DNA of 64,000 bases, taken from assembly GCA_022451965.1 (NCBI GenBank), contig JAKUNJ010000004.1, forward strand, positions 1 to 64,000, in the 5' to 3' direction. Below, piece after piece: positions 56,826-64,000 of the stretch; position 1 is the first letter of the stretch; each line of letters opens with the position of its first letter. The translations under genes were made by a program, and so were the position numbers. This stretch comes from Dehalococcoidia bacterium (GTDB taxonomy: Bacteria > Chloroflexota > Dehalococcoidia > Lucifugimonadales > Lucifugimonadaceae). The notes beneath the pieces were generated by a model, which saw only the letters and a program-made list of their open reading frames with translations, did no database searches and was not told the origin of the DNA.

Positions 56826-57395
56826 TTATTGTGAAGTAGCATCCCCTTTTTCTTGAGACTCTACATAGCTTTCAATTGTTTGAATATCACTAAGTTCTAC
56901 ATAAAAATAAAGAGTACTATTTCCTGGTATTCTAGGGGGAGCACCTTGAACTCCATATCCTAATTCAGGAGGTATCTTAATCAATATTTTCCCCTCTTTT
57001 CCTATTTTACTAAGGCCTATTTGCCATCCTTGGATTACACGAGCCAAAGGGAATACAGAATCAGCATTTCTAGTATAGGATGAGTCAAATACACATCCAT
57101 TTTCAAGCCATCCTGTATATTTTGCAGTTACAAGATATTCTAAATTTGGCTTCTCTTCATTTCCTTCTTGAAATATGAAATACTCAATACCTGATTCATC
57201 CAAAGTCAATTCATTAGATCTTAGCTCATCTAATTGAGGATAAGATTCAACAAAGTCATATTGTTTTTGACAATACATATCTGAAGGAGTAGGCTCAATA
57301 ATCGGTATAGTTACCTGATTTGAAGGATTAGCTCCCCCACCCCTACATGATATAAAAATAAGAAAAACAAATGCCAATATAAAATATTTGCGCAA
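56826..57395 (-). CDS. FKBP-type peptidyl-prolyl isomerase lipoprotein
   Basis: The 189-residue protein begins MRKYFILAFVFLIFISC, a lipoprotein signal peptide with lipobox FISC (Cys at about residue 17). An FKBP domain follows (about 85-175), with YTGWLENGCVFDSSY, RVIQGWQIGLSKIGKEGK and LIKIPPELGYGVQGAPPRIPGNSTLYF (split: IPPELGYG; IPGNSTLYF). It is probably a membrane-anchored foldase. Start is TTG 57395 with GGAGAAAG overlapping the stop of the upstream aldolase. It lies in a minus-strand run of catabolic genes, but its role in that pathway is unclear. Confidence 0.87.
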   Translation of the reverse strand: MRKYFILAFVFLIFISCRGGGANPSNQVTIPIIEPTPSDMYCQKQYDFVESYPQLDELRSNELTLDESGIEYFIFQEGNEEKPNLEYLVTAKYTGWLENGCVFDSSYTRNADSVFPLARVIQGWQIGLSKIGKEGKILIKIPPELGYGVQGAPPRIPGNSTLYFYVELSDIQTIESYVESQEKGDATSQ

Positions 57396-57397
57396 AA

Positions 57398-58150
57398 TTA
57401 ACTTTCTCCAGCATCTACAAACTGCTTAGCACCATTAGCCATCCATTCTCCTGTACCTGCGAAAAGAAATTGTACACCCATCCTTGCAAACTTATTAGTA
57501 TTTGACAAATTACACATTGTACCAGCAGTTTTGCCTGAATCTATTATTTTTTTCAATGCATTATCAATAGTAGAAGTAACCTCTTTGTTACTCTGGTCAT
57601 TGATATATCCCATTGATTGTGCAAAATCACCTGGAGCTACGAAGAATACATCTATATCATCAACTTCTAAAATAGAATCAAGATTGTTATAAGCTACAAT
57701 ATCTTCAATAAGGATGACTAATAAACTTTTATCATTTGCAATTTTGTAATAATTTGGAACTCCATACCCTTGCCTCGAAGTAGTCATACCTCTTTGTCCT
57801 ATGGGTGCGAATTTACCACCAGCAACCACATTTTCTGCTTCTTCCTTTGTGTTGACGTGAGGAACAACTATACCTTGGGCTCCTAGATCTAAAGTTCTAT
57901 ATATTTGGCCTTGTGAATTTTCATTTATTCTTACTACTGATGTGAGTCCCCAAATATCACATGCTCTTGTTAGATCACCAATATTATTTGGACCTACTAA
58001 GCCATGTTCTCCTTCTAACCATATACCATCTATACCTGCTTCAATTGCAGCATTGCCAAAAGCGTCAATATCACTTGCATGAGCATTTCCTGCAGCTACA
58101 TATGCTCTTTCACCATTTTGTAGTTTTTCCTTAACTCTATTTGTTCTCAT
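57398..58150 (-). CDS. HpcH/HpaI aldolase family protein (first copy)
   Basis: The product has the class II aldolase pattern of HpaI: IDGIWLEGEHG near residue 40 (metal Glu), RTLDLGAQGIVVPHVNTKEEA near residue 85, and VILIEDIVAYNNLDSIL near residue 145. FFVAPGDFAQSMG lies near residue 170. HpaI-type enzymes split or form 2-keto acids with pyruvate as enolate donor. The frame extends to ATG 58156, but GGTGAG lies only 2 nt from it and 8 nt from ATG 58150, which I prefer (250 residues). It lies 23 nt after the galactonate-dehydratase-like gene. Confidence 0.86.
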   Translation of the reverse strand: MRTNRVKEKLQNGERAYVAAGNAHASDIDAFGNAAIEAGIDGIWLEGEHGLVGPNNIGDLTRACDIWGLTSVVRINENSQGQIYRTLDLGAQGIVVPHVNTKEEAENVVAGGKFAPIGQRGMTTSRQGYGVPNYYKIANDKSLLVILIEDIVAYNNLDSILEVDDIDVFFVAPGDFAQSMGYINDQSNKEVTSTIDNALKKIIDSGKTAGTMCNLSNTNKFARMGVQFLFAGTGEWMANGAKQFVDAGES

Positions 58151-58173
58151 TTCCATTTCTCACCTTAAATTTA

Positions 58174-59451
58174 CTAGTTTTCATTATCAAATGCATGCTT
58201 GCTATTTGTATATCCTGGGCCTTTTCCTTTTTGCCAAGCATGATTTCTTAATACCTTTGTATCAATATTAACACCCCAACCTGGTCCTTCAGGTATATCT
58301 ACAACTCCATTTTTTATATTTAATGGACCACCTATCATTTCATCCTTCCATGGAACATCATCAATATCTATTTCCATTATTCTTACATTAGGAATATTTG
58401 CACATAGATTTAGAGATATCATTGTTGATAAATGCGAGTAATAGTTATGAGGCGCAACATTAATTTGATGGCTTGCAGCTAAAGCTGCTACCTCTTTAGA
58501 ATTTATGAAACCTTGCCATGGAATATCTATCATAGCAACATCCATTGATCTTTTTTCAAAATATGGTCTGTAATCAGTTATTCCAAGAAGATTTTCCCCT
58601 GATGTTATTGGTACATCAGTAGAGTCAGTTATTTCTCTTAGTCCATCTGGATCATACATATCAATTTCAACCCACATCATATTATATTTTTCTAGAACTT
58701 TACAAATCTTTTTTACAGCTTGTGGCTTAAAGTTAAAATTCAAGTCTAACCCAATAGTAACTTTTCCTTCAGAGCCTTCTTGGAGAGCGCTAATATGATC
58801 TTCAATAACATCAAGAAGTTCATAATTTATAAATGTTTGTCCTTCGGAGGTATATTCTAATCCTTGATCAGTTGTACCAAAACCACCACCAAAACCACCA
58901 AAAAAAACATATGTACTTTCAGGGGTATTACTCAATGGAGAATCAGGCCTAACTATTATGTTTGTTTTTAGTGATGTATATCCTTTATTCATCACTTCTT
59001 TGCCTAAGTTTATAATATCTTTTCTCGAATTTAGAGGAGCTACGCCTAATTGTTCAAAACTTCTCGCTCTTGATGTTCCACAATGAGACCAATAAATTTT
59101 TTGTTTATTCCTTACCTTTCCTCCAAATAAATCATATACTGGAACACCATGATGTTTACCTTTTATATCCCAAAGTGCTAGCTCAATTCCAGCAATTGCT
59201 TTTAATGCAATTCCTCCCTTAGATTGAATTGCCATTCTTTGTAAATCCCAATAAATTGCCTGTATATTTAGCGGATCTCTTCCAATTAATAATGGCTTAA
59301 AATCTTCAACCGTTCCAACTATTCCCCATGGATTTCTTCCATCAGACATCTCTCCATAACCAGTTATGCCTGAATCCGTTATAATTTCGGTAAATTGCCA
59401 AGGTCGCCAACCAGCATCTACAACGTATGTGTTTATAGATTCAATTTTCAT
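58174..59451 (-). CDS. Enolase-superfamily dehydratase (galactonate dehydratase-like)
   Basis: The barrel has YTSLKTNIIVRPD near residue 150 (Lys-x-x-Asn motif position), TIGLDLNFNFKP near residue 230 (metal Asp), WVEIDMYDPDGL near residue 258, ITSGENLLGITDYRPYF near residue 280 and NVAPHNYYSHLSTMISLN near residue 330. The capping domain is at the N-terminus (WDLQRMA and IELALWDIKGK). The layout resembles D-galactonate dehydratase and related enzymes. The frame extends to 59490, but GGGAG before ATG 59451 marks the better start (425 residues). It is divergent from the FGE gene. Confidence 0.84.
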   Translation of the reverse strand: MKIESINTYVVDAGWRPWQFTEIITDSGITGYGEMSDGRNPWGIVGTVEDFKPLLIGRDPLNIQAIYWDLQRMAIQSKGGIALKAIAGIELALWDIKGKHHGVPVYDLFGGKVRNKQKIYWSHCGTSRARSFEQLGVAPLNSRKDIINLGKEVMNKGYTSLKTNIIVRPDSPLSNTPESTYVFFGGFGGGFGTTDQGLEYTSEGQTFINYELLDVIEDHISALQEGSEGKVTIGLDLNFNFKPQAVKKICKVLEKYNMMWVEIDMYDPDGLREITDSTDVPITSGENLLGITDYRPYFEKRSMDVAMIDIPWQGFINSKEVAALAASHQINVAPHNYYSHLSTMISLNLCANIPNVRIMEIDIDDVPWKDEMIGGPLNIKNGVVDIPEGPGWGVNIDTKVLRNHAWQKGKGPGYTNSKHAFDNEN

Positions 59452-59530
59452 GTCTTTACTCCCTCTTAGTGATATATGTAATATAGACATAAATCAATTT
59501 AAAGTAAATAACAAAAAAGAAATAAATAAC

Positions 59531-60484
59531 ATGTCAGAAAAAAATTGCTGTTCGCCTAAAAGCGAGAGGCAAGAATTAATAAATATTAATGAATCTCTTG
59601 TCAAAAAAAATAATATAACGGATTTTTATAATATGAGATTTATTGAATCTGGTAAATTCTTGATGGGAACCAATTATGATTTAGGGTTTATATCTGATGG
59701 AGAAGGACCAATTAGAGAAATTGAACTAGATGAATTTTATATGGATAAATTTCCAGTAACAAATTTAGAGTTCGAAAAATTTTGCTCAACTACAAATTAT
59801 AAAACTGAGGCTGAAAGCTATGGTTGGTCTTTTGTTTTTTATCAATTAGTTTCTGAAAAAATAAAAAAAGAAGTTAGAGAATCTGTATCTAATGCACCGT
59901 GGTGGTGGAAAATAGACGGTGCAAATTGGCGAAATCCTTATGGAAAAGATTCGAGTTTAGATGGGTTGGAAAATCATCCAGTTGTGCATGTTTCATGGAA
60001 TGATGCAAATGCATATTCAAATTGGGTAGGTAAAGATTTGCCTACTGAAGCAGAATGGGAATACGCTGCAAGAGGAGGGTTGGAGCAAAAATTATATTCA
60101 TGGGGTGATGATGCTTCAGAAATTTACAATAAATGTAATATTTGGGATGGTAATTTCCCTAATCAAAATACATTAGATGATGGATGGCTAGGCACTTCTC
60201 CTGTAGACTTTTTTAAACCAAATAATTTTGATATTTATGACACATCAGGTAATGTTTGGGAGTGGTGTAGTGATTGGTTTTCTTCTTCTTATCACTCTAA
60301 TGATAGAAAAGAAACTAGGCTAAATCCTTCAGGACCAAAATTTGGAACGAGTAAGGTTATGAAAGGTGGATCATATTTGTGTAATGATTCATACTGTAAT
60401 AGATATAGAGTTGCGGCTAGAACCGAAAATTCACCTGATTCCTCGACAGGTAATTTAGGATTTAGATTGATTTACAGGAAATAG
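59531..60484 (+). CDS. Formylglycine-generating enzyme (FGE/SUMF1 family)
   Basis: The 317-residue protein has an N-terminal Cys pair (NCCSPKSERQ) followed by the FGE-sulfatase fold: FYMDKFPVTNLEFEKFC near residue 75, HPVVHVSWNDANAYSNWV near residue 150, LPTEAEWEYAARGG near residue 172 and GNVWEWCSDWF near residue 238. Near the C-terminus, GGSYLCNDSYCNRYRVAAR retains both copper-binding cysteines of true FGE; they are absent from non-catalytic SUMF1 homologues. The enzyme oxidises a Cys in sulfatases to formylglycine. I start at ATG 59531; the longer frame runs back across the divergent enolase gene and its promoter gap. Confidence 0.9.
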   Translation: MSEKNCCSPKSERQELININESLVKKNNITDFYNMRFIESGKFLMGTNYDLGFISDGEGPIREIELDEFYMDKFPVTNLEFEKFCSTTNYKTEAESYGWSFVFYQLVSEKIKKEVRESVSNAPWWWKIDGANWRNPYGKDSSLDGLENHPVVHVSWNDANAYSNWVGKDLPTEAEWEYAARGGLEQKLYSWGDDASEIYNKCNIWDGNFPNQNTLDDGWLGTSPVDFFKPNNFDIYDTSGNVWEWCSDWFSSSYHSNDRKETRLNPSGPKFGTSKVMKGGSYLCNDSYCNRYRVAARTENSPDSSTGNLGFRLIYRK

Positions 60485-60503
60485 TATAAAAGGAGAGAAT
60501 AAG

Positions 60504-61607
60504 ATGTTAGATAGATTTAAGGTTCCAGATGAAGATAAGATTTATGTTCCAGTTGAAAAAATAACTGAAGTTACTCAAAATATATTAAAAGCTTCTGGTG
60601 TTAGTGATGAAGGAGCTAAAAACTCTACTTCGGTTCTTATAGGTAATGACCTTAGAGGAGTTGAAACTCATGGAGTATCAAACGGGTTAAGGCTATATGT
60701 TGAAAATTATGCTTCTGGAAACTATAACTCAAAACCAAATATAAAAATTGTCAGAGAATCTGCAACTACTGCAAATATAGATGGAGATGGAGGATTAGGA
60801 GCTGAAATAGGTCCGATTGCTATGGAAATGGCAATAGAAAAAGCGGAAAAATATGGAATGGGAGCAGTTGTGGTTAGTAATACTGGTCATTTAGCTGGAT
60901 GTGGATACTATCCACTTCAAGCTGTTGAAAAAGATATGATTGGGCAAGCGATGACCTCAGGCGGAGCAGGATTAACTGTACCTACATGGGGATCTGAACC
61001 AATATTAGGAACGAATCCTGTAGCATGGGCAGCTCCAACAAAAGAAATGCCTCCTTTTTTATTTGATATTGCAACAACTCAAATAGCATCAAATAAAATT
61101 GGCTTAGCAAGAAGAACTGGTGCCAAGCTTCTTCCTGGATGGATAACAGATAAAAATGGTGATCCAATTTTAGATGAAGTCGAAGCTCCTGAAAGACATG
61201 GAAGACACGGAGAATCAAATTACCATTTACTTCCATTTGGTGGTACTAGAGAAAATGGTTCTCACAAAGGTTTTGGCCTTGGAATGGTAGTTGAAATTAT
61301 GACTAATGAACTATCTGGAATGGGACCAGCTCCTTTATTAAAACATGAAGGATCAGATTTTTTTGCAGCCTATTCAATCGATGCTTTTACTGATACCAAT
61401 AAATTTAAAGAGGATATGGACGAACTCCTAAAAAGAATTATAGAATCCAAACCTGCTTCTGGTTATGAAAGAGTTGTTTATGCAGGATTTTTAGAAAATG
61501 AAGAATATCTAAAGAGATCTGAAGAGGGAATACCTTATCATAAGGAAGTAATAGAATGGTTTGAAAATCATTGTAATGAAATTGGTATTGATTGTGAGTT
61601 AAGATAA
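60504..61607 (+). CDS. Malate/lactate/ureidoglycolate dehydrogenase family (Ldh2/YlbC type), copy 1
   Basis: The 367-residue protein belongs to the NAD(P)-dependent Ldh2 fold: VETHGVSNGLRLY near residue 54 (catalytic His region), GLGAEIGPIAMEMAIEKAEKYG near residue 96 (split GLGAEIGPIA; AIEKAEKYG), VVSNTGHLAGCGYYPL near residue 122, GTNPVAWAAPTKEMPPFLFDIATTQ near residue 170 (split GTNPVAWAAP; PFLFDIATTQ) and GSHKGFGLGMVVE near residue 253. Family members oxidise 2-hydroxy acids such as malate, lactate, ureidoglycolate or sulfolactate. AAAGGAGAG precedes the ATG. Its stop overlaps the start of copy 2 by one base. Confidence 0.87.
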   Translation: MLDRFKVPDEDKIYVPVEKITEVTQNILKASGVSDEGAKNSTSVLIGNDLRGVETHGVSNGLRLYVENYASGNYNSKPNIKIVRESATTANIDGDGGLGAEIGPIAMEMAIEKAEKYGMGAVVVSNTGHLAGCGYYPLQAVEKDMIGQAMTSGGAGLTVPTWGSEPILGTNPVAWAAPTKEMPPFLFDIATTQIASNKIGLARRTGAKLLPGWITDKNGDPILDEVEAPERHGRHGESNYHLLPFGGTRENGSHKGFGLGMVVEIMTNELSGMGPAPLLKHEGSDFFAAYSIDAFTDTNKFKEDMDELLKRIIESKPASGYERVVYAGFLENEEYLKRSEEGIPYHKEVIEWFENHCNEIGIDCELR

Positions 61608-62692
61608 TGCTAGAAAGATTCAAGGTTCCTGATAAAGATAAAATTTTTATTTCTGAATCTAAAATATATGATCTGACAAAAAGAGTCTTATTGGCTTCTG
61701 GAGTTTCAGAAAAGGGAGCAAATAATACAGCTTCAGTTCTTATAGGGAATGATATGAGAGGTATTGAAAGTCATGGCATTTCAAACGGGCTTAGACTTTA
61801 CCTAAATAGATATAATTCAGGAGAAAATAATCCAACCCCTAAAATTAAAATTGTCAAAGAATCGCCCACTACTGCAAAAATTGATGGGGATGGAGCATTA
61901 GGTACAGAAATAGGACCTATGGCTATGGATATGGCAATAGAAAAGGCAAAAAAATATGGCATGGGATCTGTTTCTGTTATAAATACAGGTCACTTAGCTG
62001 GTTGTGGATATTATCCATTACAAGCTGTTAATGAAGATATGATTGGGCACTGTTTTACTGGTAGTCCTCCCAAACAAACTCTACCAACTTGGGGCTCCGA
62101 ACCAATCTTAGGAACAAATCCTGTAGCTTGGGCTGCTCCTGCCAAAGAAATGCCTCCTTTTCTTTTTGATATTGCAACTTCTCAAGTTGCTGGGAATAAG
62201 ATAGAACTTACTAGAAGAACAGGTGCAAAATTATTACCTTCATGGATTGCTGATCAAAATGGAGTGCCTATTATGGAAGAAATTGAAACCCCAGATAGGG
62301 GCCGATACCATTTGCTACCCTTCGGAGGAACAAGAGAAAATGGTTCACATAAAGGATTTGGATTAGGATTTGTAGGAGAAATGATGACTAATATATTATC
62401 CGGTGCAGGGCCAGGTATATTTAACGATCATCAAGGCTCTGATTTTTTTGTTGCATACTCTATTGATGCCTTTACTGATGTAGCAAAGTTTAAGGCTGAT
62501 ATGGATTCACTTTTAAAAAGGATTATTGAATCTAAACCAGCTACTGGATATGAAAGAGTTGTTTATGCTGGATATTTAGAAAATGAAGAATACGATAAAA
62601 GATCAAAAGATGGAATTCCATACCATTTTGAAGTTATAGAATGGTTTGAAAATTACTGTTTAAAAAATAAGATTGAATGTGATTTAAGGTAG
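61607..62692 (+). CDS. Malate/lactate dehydrogenase family (Ldh2/YlbC type), copy 2
   Basis: This 361-residue protein is a close paralogue of the preceding one, sharing the same motif order. The N-terminus (FKVPD), the block TWGSEPILGTNPVAWAAP, the HLLPFGGTRENGSHKGFG region and the C-terminal GYERVVYAG tail are nearly identical. Differences cluster around residues 145-155 (GSPPKQT versus GGAGLTV), at the SGAGPG region near residue 265, and at a six-residue insertion in copy 1 (HGRHGE). The two copies may have different substrates or form a heteromer; neither is shown by the sequence. The gene overlaps copy 1 by a base (TAATG). Confidence 0.87.
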   Translation: MLERFKVPDKDKIFISESKIYDLTKRVLLASGVSEKGANNTASVLIGNDMRGIESHGISNGLRLYLNRYNSGENNPTPKIKIVKESPTTAKIDGDGALGTEIGPMAMDMAIEKAKKYGMGSVSVINTGHLAGCGYYPLQAVNEDMIGHCFTGSPPKQTLPTWGSEPILGTNPVAWAAPAKEMPPFLFDIATSQVAGNKIELTRRTGAKLLPSWIADQNGVPIMEEIETPDRGRYHLLPFGGTRENGSHKGFGLGFVGEMMTNILSGAGPGIFNDHQGSDFFVAYSIDAFTDVAKFKADMDSLLKRIIESKPATGYERVVYAGYLENEEYDKRSKDGIPYHFEVIEWFENYCLKNKIECDLR

Positions 62693-62694
62693 AC

Positions 62695-63588
62695 TTAAAT
62701 TTCCATTTTTCTATTAGTGTAATTTCTACCAATTTTTGCTGCTTCTTCACTTTGACCAGCTATGACTCGTGCGCCTGAATCAATAACATCTTTTATATTT
62801 TCTGGAGTCCCCTCGCTTAGGAATTTTATATTATTTTTTTTACAGGCTTCTTTAACTCTTTCAGATGCATCAATAATTCTTTGATCGGGATTAGATCCTT
62901 TTACTCTATTTATTTTCATAGACATAGACATATCTCCAGGTCCCATTTCTGCAAAACCTATACCAGGTACGCTTAGTATTTGCTCACAATTATTTAATCC
63001 TTCCAATGTTTCAATCTTTAGGCCTAATAATAGCTCCCCATTAGGATTTAGTGGCCAAGGGTCAGCTTTTTCCATATATTCGTTATTATCTTCTAATCCC
63101 CACTTTAATTTAGCCATAAATTCTGATCCTACACCTCTTGTTCCATCCTTTAGTCCGAATCCTACGCCTCGATCATTTAGTTTATATCTACACGATTCTA
63201 CAAAAGCTGATACTGCTTCAGGAGATGAAGCTTCACATAATAAAATACCATGAACTCCTCTAGCTAAAATTTGTCTAATTTGCCAAGCATTGTATCTGAT
63301 AATTTCACCACTTTCACCCTGAACAGGTAATTCTATAATTACTGCTGGAGTAACATGACCGGAAGGAGTTGGCCCACCATCAACTAGACCTTGCATGTAG
63401 GATTCTAAACCTCCCATATCAAAAGGTCCATGCTCCATTCCAATATTTATATAATCTGCCCAAATTTTTGCATCTTTTTTCCCTTGTTCGTAAGTCAAGA
63501 AGTCTTTGGAAAATGAATGAAGACCGGTGTAGTATATGGGCTGATCATTTTCAAGCAATTCTATAGCTCTGTTAATTCTATTAGGCAT
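62695..63588 (-). CDS. HpcH/HpaI aldolase family protein (second copy)
   Basis: The 297-residue product has GVHGILLCEASSPEAVSAF near residue 112, LLLGLKIETLEGLNNCEQIL near residue 187 and VPGIGFAEMGPGDMSMSM near residue 208. This is the aldolase pattern with metal-binding Glu and Asp. It is more distant from the first aldolase than the two dehydrogenases are from each other, and longer by about 45 residues at the N-terminal half. AGGAG lies 7 nt before ATG 63588. Its 3' end is 2 nt from the dehydrogenase copy 2 stop. A 2-keto-3-deoxy acid aldolase role is the best guess. Confidence 0.83.
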   Translation of the reverse strand: MPNRINRAIELLENDQPIYYTGLHSFSKDFLTYEQGKKDAKIWADYINIGMEHGPFDMGGLESYMQGLVDGGPTPSGHVTPAVIIELPVQGESGEIIRYNAWQIRQILARGVHGILLCEASSPEAVSAFVESCRYKLNDRGVGFGLKDGTRGVGSEFMAKLKWGLEDNNEYMEKADPWPLNPNGELLLGLKIETLEGLNNCEQILSVPGIGFAEMGPGDMSMSMKINRVKGSNPDQRIIDASERVKEACKKNNIKFLSEGTPENIKDVIDSGARVIAGQSEEAAKIGRNYTNRKMEI

Positions 63589-63669
63589 AATTAAACTCCT
63601 CTGAAAAAGTTTTCGTTTTTTTGATATTTATGAAAATATAATACTATCTTTTAAAATAAAATAGTAAGT

Positions 63670-64000
63670 ATGAACAAATATATTAATTTTTTCCTCTTGA
63701 TAAGTCTTTTGACATTTATTAGTTGTCATATTCCTCCTTCACGTGAAATTCAAAATAAAGATTTTATAGAAATATCTTCTTTAATTGAATCTTCAGATAG
63801 AATATTAAATCTTTCTTTTGAAGGTGAAAAAATAGAATATCAAATTCAAGATGAAATGTATGTAAGTCTAGAGTTTATTGTTCAAGAAAAATTTATTGGA
63901 TCTTCAAAAAAAGGTGAAAAAATATTTGTCACATTACATAAAAATTACTACGATAATCTTGTAAATAATAATGAAGATAAATTTGAATTCGAAATTAAGA
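63670..64000 (+). CDS. Lipoprotein of unknown function (partial)
   Basis: A frame opens at ATG 63670 and stays open to the window end, giving about 110 residues. It starts MNKYINFFLLISLLTFISC, a lipoprotein signal peptide with lipobox FISC (Cys at residue 19), followed by a Lys/Glu-rich mature region with beta-like stretches (EMYVSLEFIVQEKF). I do not recognise a family in the visible part. It is divergent from the second aldolase across 81 bp. The remainder is beyond the window. Confidence 0.72.
   Translation, partial: MNKYINFFLLISLLTFISCHIPPSREIQNKDFIEISSLIESSDRILNLSFEGEKIEYQIQDEMYVSLEFIVQEKFIGSSKKGEKIFVTLHKNYYDNLVNNNEDKFEFEIK

Noticed and set aside
59366-59530. Longer start for the formylglycine-generating enzyme
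   Set aside because: It runs through the divergent dehydratase gene and promoter gap; the family N-terminal Cys pair follows ATG 59531 directly.
1-64000. tRNA, rRNA, CRISPR arrays, insertion sequences, prophage or riboswitches
   Set aside because: I scanned the gaps for tRNA T-loop patterns, repeated spacers, transposase motifs and terminal inverted repeats and saw none. The gaps are short, and covariance-model searches would be needed to rule out small RNAs.

Overview
The window is a compact, AT-rich (roughly 30% G+C by eye) bacterial chromosome segment. Housekeeping genes dominate: mfd, recF, recG, dnaG-rpoD, ileS, leuS, rpmB, and lysine/threonine/proline/arginine biosynthesis. There is no phage, insertion sequence, CRISPR array, rRNA or tRNA that I can see. 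The gene set resembles free-living marine Chloroflexota of the SAR202/Dehalococcoidia type: a DUF1800 protein beside an NHL beta-propeller, several enolase-superfamily sugar-acid dehydratases, HpcH/HpaI-type aldolases, tandem Ldh2/YlbC-type dehydrogenases, and an rpmB-fakA-degV-recG neighbourhood. This assignment is an inference from gene content; a marker-gene phylogeny would be needed to settle it.

Layout. 1-6.7 kb (minus strand): partial NHL propeller, DUF1800 protein, small membrane protein, an HMA-MauE fusion, an Eis-like acetyltransferase and a YjhG/YagF-type sugar-acid dehydratase. 6.8-10.3 kb: mfd. 10.3-14.9 kb (plus): proB-proA-thrB-lysC. 14.9-17.5 kb: recF, a HAD hydrolase and a Lit-like DUF1461 membrane protein. 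17.5-26.3 kb (plus): mazG, lysA, holB, cmk, plsC, dnaG, rpoD and two small membrane-associated proteins. 26.3-30.7 kb (minus): a potassium-uptake operon (TrkH/KtrB, a TrkA/RCK protein, a universal stress protein, two divergent RCK-like proteins) followed by pheA. 30.8-33.5 kb (plus): a methylene-THF reductase-like and pterin methyltransferase pair plus a YihY protein. 33.5-39.6 kb: ileS, an amidohydrolase, a DUF362 protein and a thioredoxin-reductase-like flavoprotein. 39.8-46.3 kb (plus): argJ-argB-argD-argG-argH-rpe. 46.3-53.9 kb: rpmB, fakA, degV, recG, leuS. 53.9-63.6 kb: a catabolic island with a D-aminoacylase, two enolase-superfamily dehydratases, two aldolases, an FKBP lipoprotein, a formylglycine-generating enzyme and two tandem Ldh2 dehydrogenases. 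The window ends inside a lipoprotein gene.

How the parts fit. The last 10 kb plus the YjhG-type dehydratase make a plausible oxidative (non-phosphorylated) sugar-acid pathway: dehydratases produce 2-keto-3-deoxy acids, HpcH/HpaI aldolases split them, and Ldh2 enzymes interconvert 2-oxo/2-hydroxy acids. A genuine formylglycine-generating enzyme in the same cluster suggests linkage to desulfation of sulfated polysaccharides by sulfatases encoded elsewhere.

The genome is strongly streamlined. All nine convergent gene pairs meet with a gap of 4 nt or less, or overlap by up to 30 nt, so no ordinary intergenic terminator fits between them. Many genes start with TTG or GTG, and recF appears to need an ATT start. 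No single wholly novel system stands out. The best candidates for new biology are the potassium/USP/RCK operon, the MTHFR-methyltransferase pair, the sugar-acid/FGE island, and the recF start.
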